Below are positions 21,239 to 33,477 of a stretch of 64,000 nt of DNA, one piece after another. The DNA is from Lecanosticta acicola. Taxonomy: Eukaryota > Ascomycota > Dothideomycetes > Mycosphaerellales > Mycosphaerellaceae. A program made the position numbers and the translations under genes. The DNA lies in the NCBI GenBank assembly GCA_963674455.1, contig CAVMBE010000036.1:186001-250000 (forward strand). The letters are read 5' to 3'. The notes under the pieces were generated by a model. That model saw only the letters and a program-made list of their open reading frames with translations, made no database searches and had not been told where the DNA came from. Numbering within the stretch: the first letter of the stretch is position 1; each line of letters opens with the position of its first letter.

Positions 21239-21752
21239 CTCTTGCTTGCGACCAAGTGGCCGCTTCTGTGCCGAGTCCTTTCTTGCACTGCCCCCGTAGG
21301 TATTCCGCCGCAGCGTGTCAATGGAATCGTGATAGGCGCGATAATTGGCTTCCCCCTAGGGTCCAGAAGCGCCAACGATGCTGTCGCCATCTTGGTCGGC
21401 ATCGATGTTCGGGCCAAGTCCCAGGTCAGGGCGAACGGAGAGTTTGTCGCCCGCGGAAGATGGCATCTCGAGGCGTCAATGGTAGTGTAGATAGGGATGA
21501 TGGAGTGAAGAGCTCGAGGCGAGGCGAGGCGAGGCGAGGCAAGGTAGTGGTGGTGGTAATGCTGGAGGTGCAGTTGAGGTGCAGTATTTGCATTCTCCCA
21601 CACGGAAAGATAGAATAGAAGATGCCGTCGGCAACACGTCAACACCCGACCGCGGATGGCGCCGCTCCTTCCATCGGCAGCGGACACGGGACGAGAGTGC
21701 TGGGCGGATTCGCACTTCCCCTTTGGTGTTCGCGGGAACATGACCGGGATCC
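21239..21752. other. Divergent intergenic region with a lost N-terminal extension
   Basis: It lies between the divergently transcribed permease and rhodopsin-domain genes. Minus-strand positions 21466–21239 are an in-frame extension of the permease interrupted by one TAG. GGCGA tandem units occur near 21512–21540. Confidence 0.5.
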
Positions 21753-23758
21753 ATGATGCTTCAGGCCCGTGATGGAGTGCATTCTATCGGATTCAAACCT
21801 GAGCCGGATAAGGTATCCCCTCCATCACACGACATCAACACCTTAGATTTGATATCATTCTCCTCCCAAGCCGACACGGATACACCTGAAGTGCGCCACA
21901 GGGTCAGACATGGTAACGACAGAGATAGCCTCATGACTCTCTTCAACTTCGACGCGGGGCAGGCCTTCATCTTCATCTCCAATCTCACCGGTGTCGTCTG
22001 GTCGATTCTCGTCTTCTTCATTCGCCTCTTCCTCCGCGTCAAAGTCAACGGGCCATTCGGATGGGACGATGCAGCTTGCACTGTTGCAACGGTATCGGTG
22101 CCTCGCAACCAGGATTCGCACTCATTGCTGACGTTATCGCCAGGCATCAGGAGTCTTTTACGCCGTCTTCACATTCATGGCCATCCTCCACGGGCTGGGC
22201 CGTGACGATACGCATCTCTCCCACGGCAACCTGGATCAGATGTACTTTTGGCTGTACATCAGCGGCTTCGCATACCTCGTCACCATCTCCGCCACAATGC
22301 TGTCGGTCTCGTTTCTAATCAGCCGCATCACCAGATGGCGATTGCATCTAACAATGGCATCTTGTGTTTCCATCTTCATCGTATTCTGGGCTGTGCTCTG
22401 TGGCCTCATGCTGGTGTTCCAGTGCGAAATGCCGCGATTATAGGATCTGGGAGGAAGTTGTCCAAGAAGAGTCAGTCTCAGTCTGCAGCATGGTCGTGTC
22501 ACGCCTTGACTAACATTCGCCTTGTCCAGTGGGGGACTTGGGTGGCAGACACAGTCGTAAATGCCGTTGTAGAAGTTGCTCTTCTGCTAACGGCATCGCT
22601 GCTGCTCTGGGAAGTCCAAATACGCCTAAAAGAGAAGCTCAAGCTCTTCCTCTTCTTCGGCCTGCGTCTTCTGTGCGTATTTTCACACTCCTATCCGGTT
22701 TCGAGACCCTGTTCGGTCACGGAAAGCTGATGAATGCCAGTGTACTGCCACCCAACTTTGTTCGTCTCGAACTTATCCACACCAAAGTCACCGATGCTCA
22801 AGACCCAACTCTGGATCGCCTTGACCCAACAATGCTCAGCATTGTCACCATGTACCTGAGTGTTATTCTTGCCACTGTCCCGTGCGCGAAGCCATTCTTC
22901 GCCGTATTCGAAGGAGGAGTATTCCGCTCGCCCCACGGACCCAGGACAGCGACCGGACAATCTTTCGAGATGAGTGGAGATGTCGGAGGGCAAGGGGCAG
23001 CAGAAGACGATGGCCAGCTACCTGAGAACAGTGAGCGCTCGGAGCGCCCCGTGTTAACATGGAATCGCCGCGCATCATTTGCACAGCCTGTGCAGAAGAT
23101 GCCAACTTCGACATCAGAGGAGCGCGAACTACCTCTTCTCCCACCAAAATCGGTGTTCAGCTTCAACTTGATAAATCCATTCGCCTGGGGTCGTCGTTCA
23201 CGGGCGCCCAAGAAGGTCTCCCTTGTTACCCCTCTGCCATTGTGGAGGCCCAGTCTGCGCGAGGACTCGAGCACATCGACACCTTTCTCGCGTTTCTCCC
23301 ATTTTTCGCACTTGTCCAACACGTTCACAAGGGAGTCCAGCGGACCTCAGTCCAATTCTGCATGCGGCGGGGCAGGACCGAGCAGCAACGGTACCGCCAG
23401 CCAGACATCTGGCACACCAACATCGCATACATCATTTCTGAGACGGGAGAGCGACTACTTCTCCAACCTGCGCCCGGATGATGGTAAAACTAGTACATCC
23501 GTTCGGTATGACCCCATACACGCCATAAAGATAGCCAGAAAGAAGGGCGATGAGACTGAGGTCCACCACGAGGCGCGCAGAAGAGGGATCGAGCTGACAC
23601 GTTCATTTGAGGTGACATATGAAGGTGTACCACCGCCACCACCGTTACGAGGGTTGGCGACGCCAGTAGAGGAAGCAGAAGAGGAGACTCCACGCCCAGC
23701 AGGTCCTGGACCGGAAGCTTTGCGGCCACCACTTCCTGAAACAGCACCTTCTCATTGA
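21753..23758 (+). CDS. Rhodopsin-domain (SAT4/PTH11-like) seven-helix membrane protein, one in-frame TAG
   Basis: The four exons are 21753–22091, 22144–22470, 22530–22672 and 22741–23758. Introns are 52, 59 and 68 bp with GCTGAC, TGACTAAC and GCTGATG branch sites. All phases agree over 609 codons. Helices are recognisable: FIFISNLTGVVWSILVFFIR, GVFYAVFTFMAILHGLG, YISGFAYLVTISATMLSVSF, FIVFWAVLCGLMLVFQC, VNAVVEVALLLTASLLLW and TMYLSVILATVPCAKPF. GPFGWDDAAC is the hallmark start of this fungal integral-membrane family. The C-terminal 250 residues are a Pro/Ser-rich cytoplasmic tail. Codon 213 (22441–22443) is TAG where the family usually has Trp; if read as stop, the protein ends after four helices. 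This is a mutation or a sequence error; no alternative splice removes it cleanly. Confidence 0.75.
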
Positions 23759-23875
23759 TTTGAGACTTCTTCATTGTACAGATATTCTCAGCTGTGTGGA
23801 GCTCGATTCCGATTGCCGCCTAGCAGAGACCGCATGTTAGCACTCTACAAATCCATTTGCGTTGCGAGGGATCAA

Positions 23876-24954
23876 TCATGAATCGTTGTCGGGCTTCTCA
23901 TCATCGTCCTCACCCTCAGCTTGGACTCTCCGTCCCTTGACACCTTTCTCCACCTCCTCGACCAACGAATCCATGAAGTCCTTGTCCTTGCCGACTAGCG
24001 TGACGGTGTTTCTCGACTTGCCCCACCTTGGATATGATCCTACTTTGACGCCCTTCGGCTCCGTCTTCTGCGACAGCTCGGTCAAGAACTCGGCAACTTC
24101 GCTCTCCGGTAATGGCGTGCTGAAGATGATGCGATAGACACCCTTTCCTTCTGGATCAACCAATCGCGGCAGAATCCGTGGCTTCAGGCCTTGCAGTAAT
24201 TTCTCAAACAGTCGTGGAATTCCAGGGAGAATATGTATGTTCCCGTTGACGACATTGACCGGGACCCACAGATCCTCACTCACGAAGATAACCTGCTCCT
24301 CATCGGGCAAATTCTTATCATAAGGCAATTGAATCATCCTCAGTTTCGCTCTCCTGGCAGCAGTATCCTTTTCCCATTCTTCGTCAGTCTCGTTGAATTC
24401 TTGCTTCCCAGGTGGCTTGGATAGTTTCTTCATCTTCTTATACGCCTCTTCGTGGAGAACGAGCGGAAGGTCGAATGCTTTCGCGATACTCTGGTAGGTG
24501 ATGTCGTCGTGGGTAGGTCCTATGCCTCCGGATGTGACGACGAAGTCGTAGGTCGACGACATGCGACGGACGGACTCGATGATGTCTGACTCGGAATCGG
24601 GGATTACTTCGATTCGGGAGAGGGCTATTCCGAGTTGGAAGCAGTATTTTGCTAGGTAGGCGGAGTTTGTGTCGACTGTCTGTGTCCCACATCAGTGCTG
24701 TTCGAATGGAGTGTGTGGCTTCTTGTTTGTTTGGTGAGAGGAGAGGAGAGGGTTTCTTTTACCTTTCCACCTAGGACTTCATCTCCTATGATTATGCATC
24801 CTGCTGTGTGGATCTGTCTCTTGCTGTTCTCTGCTGCTGAGCGAGCGGCCATGTTTGCGGTGCGGGAGGTCAATGTTGCTGCGGCGCTGTTGTGGAGGTA
24901 GTTTGGTAGTGGGCGCGAGAGGTGCCGGGCTAATTGGTTGAGACGGGAGAACAT
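23876..24954 (-). CDS. MoCF/MoaB-Mog domain protein (molybdopterin-binding fold, CinA-like)
   Basis: Two exons, 24954–24763 and 24679–23876, with an 83-bp intron (GTAAAA…ACACAG). The product is 331 residues. Residues 1–50 are basic and rich in Arg, Ser and Ala without acids, compatible with a mitochondrial targeting peptide. The fold begins at AGCIIIGDEVLGGKTVDTNS, followed by FVVTSGGIGPTHDDITYQSI, the nucleotide/pterin-binding loop of MoaB/Mog/CinA proteins. Further conserved text includes HILPGIPRLFEKLL and the substrate-lobe GSYPRWGKSRNTVTL. The family in fungi is related to the molybdopterin-binding domain also found in FAD synthases; the exact reaction is not known to me. Confidence 0.82.
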
Positions 24955-25186
24955 GTCAATGCCAATGCTACGAGGTCATGGTTGTGAAGCGAAGTGGAGT
25001 GAAGTGAAGTGAAGTGAAGTTGAAACACGACATGATGGAGAGATCTGGGGTCGAGGGATCGATGACATGTGCTCTGGTGGGTGGGGCACAGAGCCGCGGG
25101 ACACAGGGACAGGCCAGGCCTGGCGCACCTCACCTTACATCTCAAACTCACTTCTTCGCAGCGCGCGTGGTGGTATAGCGGTCACC

Positions 25187-25727
25187 ATGGTATGTCTCTC
25201 CCAATCCAAGATGCATTTTGCTGATATCTGTCAGGCATCCGAATCCCGCCTCTACACCTTCTCACCCGAAACCAAAGAGAAGCTCCGTAAATTCCGCCTC
25301 TCTACCTCCAGAGCAAAAGATCCCCAGGCCATAATATGTACGCAATACCCCCTCTTCCTCTCTTCCTCCCTTCCCCCCCTCGCAGCTAACCCTACTCCAC
25401 CCAGATCAAATCGTCAAATCCACCCTCGAAATCAAACCCGATTCCCAAGAAGTCTACTCCAACCTGCAAGACCTCGCCGATGAACTCCCCGATAACACGC
25501 CCCGATTCGCTCTCCTCTCCTACCCCTTGACGCTGGACTCCGGAAGACTCTCGGTACCCTATGTCATGATCAATTACTTGCCGCCGACGTGTACGAGTGA
25601 GATGAGAATGTTGTATGCCGGCGCGAAAGAGTTGTTCAGGAATCAGAGTGAGGCCGGGCGGATTTTGGAAATTGGGGATGTGGAAGAATTGGAGGGGATA
25701 GAGGAGAAACTGAAGGGTGAGGATTGA
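25187..25727 (+). CDS. GMF1: Glia maturation factor (GMF/Aim7), ADF/cofilin family
   Basis: Three exons. Exon 1 is only the ATG (25187–25189). It is followed by a 45-bp intron (GTATGT…CTGTCAG), exon 2 25235–25337, a 67-bp intron, and exon 3 25405–25727. The product is 142 residues, the usual size. The protein reads MASESRLYTFSPETKEKLRK at the start; later text includes KPDSQEVYSNLQDLADELPD and the actin/Arp-binding helix region TSEMRMLYAGAKELFRN. GMF binds the Arp2/3 complex and promotes branch disassembly in actin networks. The micro-exon start is favoured because no Met lies near the conserved N-terminus in exon 2's own frame. Confidence 0.88.
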
Positions 25728-26492
25728 ACTGGCTTCGTGTGAATGATCATGGACTACGGCTTCAGAGCTGCCTGTGGTACCATATGATTTGGCGGACGAC
25801 GGATCTCGTGGGCTAGAGTACGGCACGAGATCGCGCACGTGGACATGATGGGCCTCCTTGCACGTGCCACTCAATGAGGAGATCGGAGGAAGCATGAGCA
25901 GGGGATAAAGCGCCTGGCAGGAGCACGAAAAGCTTGAAGTCAGGTCATCACGACTTCATCCCATAGAATCCCAACCGACAGCCCATCACAAGACTTGAGA
26001 TGTTATATCAATCGCACCCATTCAATTCAATACAGTACACTACTACCATATTTCACATGCTCGATCCTGAACGATCGGTCCTTCCACCACTGTTAATGCA
26101 AGTGCGCCGCATTGCGCCAAAATATTGGTTGAGATAAGGGATATCGCGCTTTCGAAAACAAACACAGACGATTAGAGAACTCTTCGATATCCATCCGTCT
26201 CCTTTCACCCTCACCGGTGCATGCATGTTTAAATCATAGTTGGGCAGAAATTTTTTGATGCATCCCATTTCTTTTTCTCGCGGCCGCAGCTAGCCTCGAA
26301 ATCCAACTCCCTATCCTCTCCATTTTCAATACGCTGCTTTTAATGACGGCCGTCTCTGTCTCCGCTATCGCTCTTATTCGTTCGTGGCGGTATTCTCGTC
26401 TCGGCGCTCCGCTACAAGGCAGGCATGTTTCATTTGCGTGCGCCGTCTTTCCCGCCACCGCGCAGAGCGTTTCCGGTCGGAGGCGGAGGTCT
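25728..26492. other. Convergent intergenic region, no gene seen
   Basis: It lies between the 3' ends of the GMF and Ras genes and should hold both 3' UTRs. Confidence 0.5.
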
Positions 26493-27466
26493 CTACATTA
26501 CGTTGCATTTCCCGCAGCAGCCTGCATCTTGCTCCTGATCTTGGAATCCCATCTCGTCCTTTGGCTTGCTGCCGCTTCCACCGCCGCCAGGGTACCCCGA
26601 CATGTCCTTGTTGTATTTTCGGATCTCACGTACGATATCGTAGAAGGCGTTGTCGACGTTGATGCGCGACTTGGCGGAAGTCTCGATGAATTTGCATCCG
26701 AATGACCGCGCGAGCTGCTTGCCCTCTGCAATGTTCACGTTAGCCATTGTCTCCGTTCCATGCCCGTACGACGCGGATGCGACTCTGAAGCGAGCATGTC
26801 CGACTTCACGCGTGGCCACCACGTGGAAGTACAGTACGCCTTCTCCTCGCGGAACATTTATGCGCGTGTAGTATCGACCCACCTTCTGTGCTCACTTGTC
26901 GCTCGCTCTCCAAATCGCACTTGTTGCCGACGACGATGATGGGGAAGTAGTCCTTATCCTTGACTCGCAATATTTGCTGTTGGAATGTGACGATCTCTTC
27001 GAAGCTCTGTCGTGAGGTGATGCTGTAGACGAGGAGGAAGCCTTCACCGGTTCGCATGTATTGCTCGCGCATCGCCGAGTACTCTTCTTGGCCGGCGGTA
27101 TCGAGGACATCTAGTAATGCGACCTCGTCGTCGATGACGCATTGCTTGCGGTACGAGTCTGCAAAGAGCGCGTCAGTCTGGCATTCCTTTGTTTGGGAGG
27201 CGATGATTGCGCTCGGGAGCGTAGGGATCGGGATGGCTGACCTTCGATGGTAGGATCATACTCATCTACGAAGTGAGATTGGATGAGCTGGATGGTCAAA
27301 CAACTCTTTCCGACACCACCACCGCCGACGACAACGAGCTTGTATTCCCGCAGGAACTGAGACATGGCGAAGGTTAGCTTGGCGGCGCAACAAAGCACGG
27401 GGAGGTACAGCAGGAGCAGCTGGAGAGGAAGATTATTGTTGGAGGGGAGCTCACTTTGGAAGCCAT
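26493..27466 (-). CDS. ras1: Ras small GTPase
   Basis: Exon 1 is 12 bases (27466–27455, MASK). It is followed by 27356–27242, 27158–26883 and 26725–26493. Introns are 98, 83 and 157 bp, all in phase; the product is 211 residues. P-loop GGGGVGKS (residues 15–22), effector region HFVDEYDPTIEDSYRK, switch II DTAGQEEYSAMREQY, base-binding VGNKCDL and ETSAK are all intact. The C-terminus is GCCGKCNVM: a CAAX prenylation box preceded by Cys residues suited to palmitoylation. It is the classical fungal Ras (RasA/Ras1 type) that controls growth, polarity and cAMP/MAPK signalling. The MASK start is chosen over the ATG at 27365 because it restores the standard N-terminus and uses a GTGAGC donor. Confidence 0.93.
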
Positions 27467-29739
27467 GGTGGAGCGAGTAACGTTGACGCAGGAGTAAAGG
27501 TAAGGTCCGTGACGGGATGGTTCAGGTGGCCGGGGGCGGACGGGAGAGGTGTATCAGATGGCGGGATGGACGGACGGAGCGAGGCTGTCTCTGAGCACGC
27601 GGCGATGTGCAAGGGAGGCAGAGGGTGGGCGGATGGTGGATGGCAAGGTATAAGGTGCGGTAGGGTTGAATGGTCTGGTCTGCCCACGCGAAGGACGGTC
27701 TCGGCGAGTGTAGGCGTTGATCTTCGCCCGTGGACGGAGGATGGCTCGAATGCCCTCTTGGAGCTGAGCTGTACGATAGCGCTGGTGGGAGGCGCGGCGG
27801 GCGGCGTGTTGTTGGGGGTGGATGATTGGGAGGTGGAAGAGGGCACAAACGGCGAGGCGGAATGGAATGCAGGAGGCGGCGAAGGGTTCGAGAAGACGCA
27901 GCGAAGCTCTCTTTGACGGACAAAGCTGCGGCCGGGCATCTGGAGTCGCACAGCAGCTGCACTCACGTCTAGACGCGACAACAACATGAACGCCACCACC
28001 GCGAACATCACCACCACCACCACCACCACATCACGTCTTGGATGGACAGTAGGTAGCAGGACAGCGCCGCCAGGGGAATCTCCACCCGCATCACCGCACC
28101 GCACCCCACCGCACCGCTCCCACTGGCAACAGCACCGCACACCGCTCCGCCGCGCCTGCGTCCATCTCATCTCTCTCCCCACACAACGGAAAATCTCCTG
28201 CCACGGCTCTTTCCCGGTGCTCCGCTCGGCTCGAGGCCAATCAACGTGCCGCAACGTGCTGCGTCTAGGCCCAAAGAGGCAACACACTGGACTATCGCGA
28301 TCAACCTTCGCTGCACCCATCTTCACTCCACTTTTTATGTATTTACATTGGATATGCACAGCACGCAATCACGGCAAATGCATTCCTTCTCACAGTTCTC
28401 TCCTTGCTGCTCGAGGTCGAAACTCAGCAACCATGCAAGATCTTCATAACGATACCTGAAGACGGGCTACCTCATTGTTCGTCATGACTTGCCTCGAAAC
28501 TCGCACCCACGGGGATGATCCAGGATCGCGATAGAGCTCGCAAATCGATCGCGAGACAGCCAACCGAGTTACGATACGCTAAGTCACGACAAGCACTTCA
28601 CAGTGATACCATTCCCGTTATCTCTTCTGGGCGCCTGCGCCGTTGGAACGCCCGTCAACTGCACGTCGCGGCTCCAACACCCGGTGCAATGGGTCGCGGC
28701 TCGAGCGTGGACGGGATCAGCACCTCTAGACTGCGAGAGCTGCACATCCATCCCACCGGCGACTGTAGAGGCAGCAGGAGAGCAAGTCGGGCGCCGCTCC
28801 GGAATGATTGCTGAAAAAGCAGGCAAAGCGCCTGCTGATATTGCGAGACCGACCGTGCGAATTGACGCGAGCGCCAGCAGCGCAACTCCGAGCTCTACTT
28901 TGTCGATCATTGCACACCTTGACTCGCTGTCTGCCGCGGCGTAGCCACAATGAAGCCCCGTCATTCAATGATAGGCCATCGTTCATCATATCGCTCCTCA
29001 CATAAAATGCACACGGAAGAGCAACAGCATCCTCGCCTCTCCACCCACCATCCCTGGCCATCACCGACCGCACCACGAGAAGTCAGAGATCGCACATCAC
29101 CTGATCCTATCTTCATGCGAGAATGCTTGGCCTGCCCGATCCGTTGCTCAAGTTTCCTGCTGCCGGGTAACAAGGTCTACAGCCCACACGCGCCAGACCA
29201 ACCGCTCCCAAGCAAGATACAAACTGCTCGTAGCAGCTCCAGGGTCACCCCACCACGTCACTGAGAGAGACATGTTCCTTTGCAGCACCGCTGCATTGCG
29301 CTAGGGTACAACACTGTGTACCGGCAGGAAGAGGATGCCTATTCGCTGTCGTGGATCTTCTCTTACCTAGGCAAGCAAGCCATGCTGCAGTGCCACCCAC
29401 CTCAAACAGCTCAGTGTGGTTCAGTAGCTGGATCTATCCAGGTGCCGAGTACACAGTGTCTACGAGAGGGATTACACATGAACAGGCTCGTTAGCATACA
29501 AAGTTTGATCGATAGCAAGAGTCTCTGCTCTCCACGGCAGCAATTCCAACATAGACCACGTGCGATCGGACGTCGTATGCATCCACAGTGCGCCAGATTC
29601 TGGTCACGCGTAGATATACACTCGCTGTGTACAGTCACCTCCCACTGGACAACAATGCAACACTTGCTTGACTGCACGACCCGTGCCTTGAACTACCGAC
29701 TTAATCTCAGTTCTCTAAGGCTAGGAAGATGTTTAAAGA
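27467..29739. other. 2.3-kb spacer upstream of Ras, no gene supported
   Basis: It contains a CAC run near 28010–28032 and GC-rich sequence that opens long random frames. A minus-strand frame at 28584–28964 has a hydrophobic stretch but no recognisable family. Confidence 0.5.
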
Positions 29740-31010
29740 TGTACCTCGCGACGACCTCTTAATCTGCTAATATTCCGTGCAACCAATCTTTAGCTGATAG
29801 CCTTCTTAGAGCGTGATAGTGCCAAGCAGTTCGCCGCCAGCTTCCTTGCACCGACCAATTCAAGGCTCTTAAAGCTTTTAAATTTGCTCGGGGTTTTGAC
29901 AAGACTGCGTAGCGAGGACGAGTAACTAGTTGCTAGTTCGGAAATCCCAGGTCTTCGTAGCTGCGGCATCTCCCTCGGAAGACCTCGAAAAGCATCCCGA
30001 TGCTAGCGGCGGTCGACCGAGAAATAATGCAAATCGCGCACTGTCGCAGCGGCCTCGACGTAAGCTGTCTCGTGCTTATAGGAATGCAAAATAAGCATCT
30101 AGTCGTTCGTACTAATTTTCGGGACGGCCGAGCACATTTGGAATTATCTATTCCAAATGTAAGGTCGATATTAGCTCTTTAATCTGAAGGACGAGAGTGT
30201 CGCTAGCTTCGAAAGCTATCTTCGTAATTATCGCACTCTGCTTAGTTATCGTCACAACTAGTCTGCTAAGTCTCGATATTAGCTTTACCTCTTTTCTCGC
30301 TAGGTTTAATTCCTTGTCCTAATTCGCGATCCGACTACAGAGCCACAGATCGATTTCTCGGCTTACGTGTATCTAGGTCTATTAGTAATAGCTTATTAGT
30401 CTGGACCGTAGCATTTCGACGGCGGAGTGGGAAGCTACATAGTAGTAGGGATCGCGGGTATCGTAGGAACTAGAAACTTGTCGGAATGTGCGCTACTATA
30501 ACTTTAGGACCGAGCGGTCTAAGTTATAGTCGTGCCTCCGCGGTGTCTAACAAGGTAAGGCTGCATAGGAGTTATAGAAAGTGGATTTCCGACGAGCTGA
30601 ATAGCTGTTTCTATACAACGCCTTTTCCTAACGTGCTAACGGCTTCTTAGCTCTAGTGGAACATACGCTGCAAACTAAGGCAAACACTTCCAAACGAGCA
30701 CACCCTTTGATTCTCTGCGAGCGGCTAAGTTATTCCGACGATGCAGGACATTTTAGTTCTATATCTCTTACTTTGATTCTGTCGAAAGCCCCTGCTATAA
30801 AGCCAGACCTGCTCCGCAAGCCTGCTTATCTGCATCCGTTCACGTAGAGAAACTTTGGAACCTGTTAATAGAACACGAAGTGCCATTTTGATAGATAGTA
30901 AAGCGCTAGGAACTTCTATCGTTACCGGTCGCAACGAGAGGAGACTTCTGAAGCTAGAGAGGGACATCCATTCTTCGAAGCCGTCATTGCACTGCATGCT
31001 TGCCTAGAGG
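29740..31010. mobile_element. Partly RIP-mutated relic, probably old transposon sequence
   Basis: TAG/CTA-rich text with fewer CpA than its surroundings and many stop codons in all frames begins abruptly near 29740 and fades near 31000. It resembles the mutated interior at 58.4–63.6 kb in dinucleotide style but is less saturated. No terminal repeats or recognisable domain were found. It contains a perfect hairpin at 30134–30160. Confidence 0.4.
30134..30160. repeat. Perfect inverted repeat, 11-bp arms, 5-nt loop
   Basis: ACATTTGGAAT – TATCT – ATTCCAAATGT within the relic. Confidence 0.85.
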
Positions 31011-32762
31011 ACCCGCTGAGAATTGTCGAAAGATACCCGACCAGTCATCAGTTCCTTTAGTACAACGCTACCGGCGAGCTGGATGAAGTGTGGGACCGTG
31101 ACTCCATGGCCAGTTTAGGTCCGGCGATCCCAGCGAGCTGTCGAGAAGAAGACCGCTTGATGTGGCGAGAGTCCTAATGCAGCATCTCAACGACGGCGCA
31201 ATGACCCTGATGGGTTACTTGTCGCGAAGAGCATGTGGATAAGTTGAGAGAAATTTTACCAATGGAGGTGGAAGAGCGGCACGAAGAGCGCGCCGACTGG
31301 TGGCCCTGCACGACAGATATGCTGACATAACTGGGTCCGTGCTGCTCTGCATTTCAACTGCACCTCGGGTCTTGCACTTCCGTCGTATGTTTTCGCAACA
31401 ACAGTGCAATGATGATGTCGAAGCATCCGTATACGCTGACCTGGGACACGAGCCCGTATTGTACTTGTCAGAATCCTCCCCTGTCCTCTTTCTTCCAAGC
31501 CCGACGTCAAACCGGTACAAATCCGGAAACCGAAATGAGCACTTCTTGATATAGGAGTTGCTAACTTGGCACAAGAGACATCAATTCAACGCATACGGCG
31601 GCCATCTGAATGGCGCTGACAACTCCCAATGTCTGGCCGGATGACCGAGGACGTGATCCATAATGCCGCCGACAAACTGTGTAACGCACTTCTGCGCCAT
31701 GATGGATGATACCCACTTTGGCAGCCCGAGAAATTATAATATTCTGGTGCGTGGATACTTGGAGTCAACGACAACACATCACCGACAGCAAAAGAAGACC
31801 TACTCTTGGATGTCCGGAAAACTTGTGGGCGCTTCTACGTAGACTCTTGCTACTGGACGGCCACATTGCCAAGAACCCATCTGTGCGGTCCCTAGCATGG
31901 TTCGGGTAAGGCTAGGCGGACCCTTTTGAAAATCATCCCGAGCAGACACACCATGGAATATTCCGGAGAGTCTGTGCTGGAGGTCTCGATGCACAGATAC
32001 AGCGTCTACTGTAAGCACATCGGAAAGTAATTGACTTGAGCCGACTTAGCGCAACCCAGGGTGTTCTGTGCTAAGAAGCTGTACAATCTCCAGAATCTAT
32101 AGGCTCGGCAGAGGAGTTGCGGCCCGCTTCATACTGACTTCGGGCCTCTCCGGAGCAGACATCCCAGGGACCGACTTATGAATAAAATGAGGCATAAGCT
32201 TGGCTGAACAGATTCCCCGACCTCCGATAGAAACATCACGCATTGGCGCATCATGACAGACTGCTCAGACTTCTCATGTCCTCAGTCCCCACCGAAAGGG
32301 TCCGCAGGGCTTGTGAATGAAGCTAAGTTCTGCAGTCTGCATGCGGACGCTGCAAAACCCAACAAAGGCACGCTAATATTTCCAAGGTGACATCTTCAAC
32401 TCCTATCCAATGCTTTGGATGCGTACTGTGGACGTATTAGGCTACCAAGACTCGTACTCGGGTTTATCCTGGCTACCATACCGCACGATGGTCACACCGT
32501 TGCATGCAAGCGCCGACCAAGAAGCTGCTCGCAGTGCTTTCTACTCTTAGGATGATCTCCACCATGCTGTCGGAACCCTTGCTTTGACAAATGTCCCAGA
32601 GTCTAGACCTCGACATGGAGTGAACCAACAACTCCATGCCAGCGAAGTCCCAACCATAAAAGGCCGTCCGTTCCTCTCCAGGATAGAGCATCACCAACGC
32701 CAACTTCTTTACCAACTCAACCACACTCGTTTTAACAAAACCAATCCACCACCTCACACATC
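31011..32762. other. Spacer, no gene supported
   Basis: Only short random frames. The last 110 bases before 32763 are C/A-rich and contain CATAAAAGG (around 32655), a TATA-like element suited to the strongly expressed hydrophobin gene. Confidence 0.5.
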
Positions 32763-33183
32763 ATGCAGTACCAAATCCTCGCTCTGGCTTTCGCCGCCCT
32801 TGCCGTTGCTGCCCCAAGCAGTGCTCCATCCTACGGCAGCTCTGGCTCTACCACCACAACCAGTGTAGCCGTCTGCACCTCAGGCTGGACTCCTCAGTGC
32901 TGCGCCACCAACGTCCTGGGCGTTGCCAGCCTTGACTGCTCTGACGGTAAGCCTTTCATCCCTCCGCAGTTGAAATACGAGCAGATCGACTCACAATTTG
33001 AATCTAGTCCCAAGCACCATTACTGGCAAGGACCAGTTCGACAGCCAGTGCAGCGCAGATGGCCTTACCGCCAGCTGCTGCTTGCTCCCCATCGTGAGCA
33101 AACACCCTTTCTCTCAAACGTCTCAACTTTTACTAACTGACATTCAACAGCTCGGCCAGGGTGTCATCTGCCAGACTCTTTAG
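32763..33183 (+). CDS. Class II hydrophobin
   Basis: Three exons, 32763–32946, 33008–33093 and 33151–33183, give 100 residues. A signal peptide (MQYQILALAFAALAVAAPSS) is followed by a Ser/Thr/Gly linker and eight cysteines at 38, 46, 47, 59, 76, 85, 86 and 97. The spacing (C-x7-CC-x11-C-x16-C-x8-CC-x10-C) is the class II pattern. Hydrophobins are secreted and assemble into amphipathic films at air–water interfaces on aerial hyphae and spores. The third exon codes for the last ten residues and includes Cys8, so retaining the second intron (TACTAAC branch) would destroy a disulfide. Confidence 0.93.
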
Positions 33184-33477
33184 AGGCCTGGCATGGCTTG
33201 AGGGCTTGGGTTTCACATTGTTTTCAGTGATGATTTCCTACTGCATGACGGGAAGATACGCGGAGAAGTCAAGGAAGGAAGGTTAATAGTTTTCTGGGGA
33301 GCTTGTCTCACCACAGGATCTGAGCGAAAGCTCACGGTGCAAGACGCATACAAATTCTTTGAGTCGCCATGCTTCCCCTTGGATTTCCAAACCTTCCATT
33401 CCCCCTTCAGACACTATTCTTCGCGCCCCTCACTGAAACATGACCCATCGGCAGAACGAGAAGGCTATTTTTCCCAT
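33184..33477. other. Convergent 3' region
   Basis: A short spacer between the 3' ends of the hydrophobin and SDR genes; nothing else was seen. Confidence 0.5.

Noticed and set aside
27365..27398. Alternative Ras starts at 27365 or 27398
   Set aside because: Both give non-standard N-termini, while the 12-base exon at 27466–27455 restores the usual MASK-FLREYK sequence with canonical splice sites.
28584..28964. Minus-strand 126-codon frame with a hydrophobic stretch, possible secreted protein
   Set aside because: There is no recognisable family, the signal-like stretch is not at the first Met, and overlapping frames are equally open because of GC richness.
31215..31574. Minus-strand 119-codon frame
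   Set aside because: No conserved features, and overlapping frames are open on both strands.
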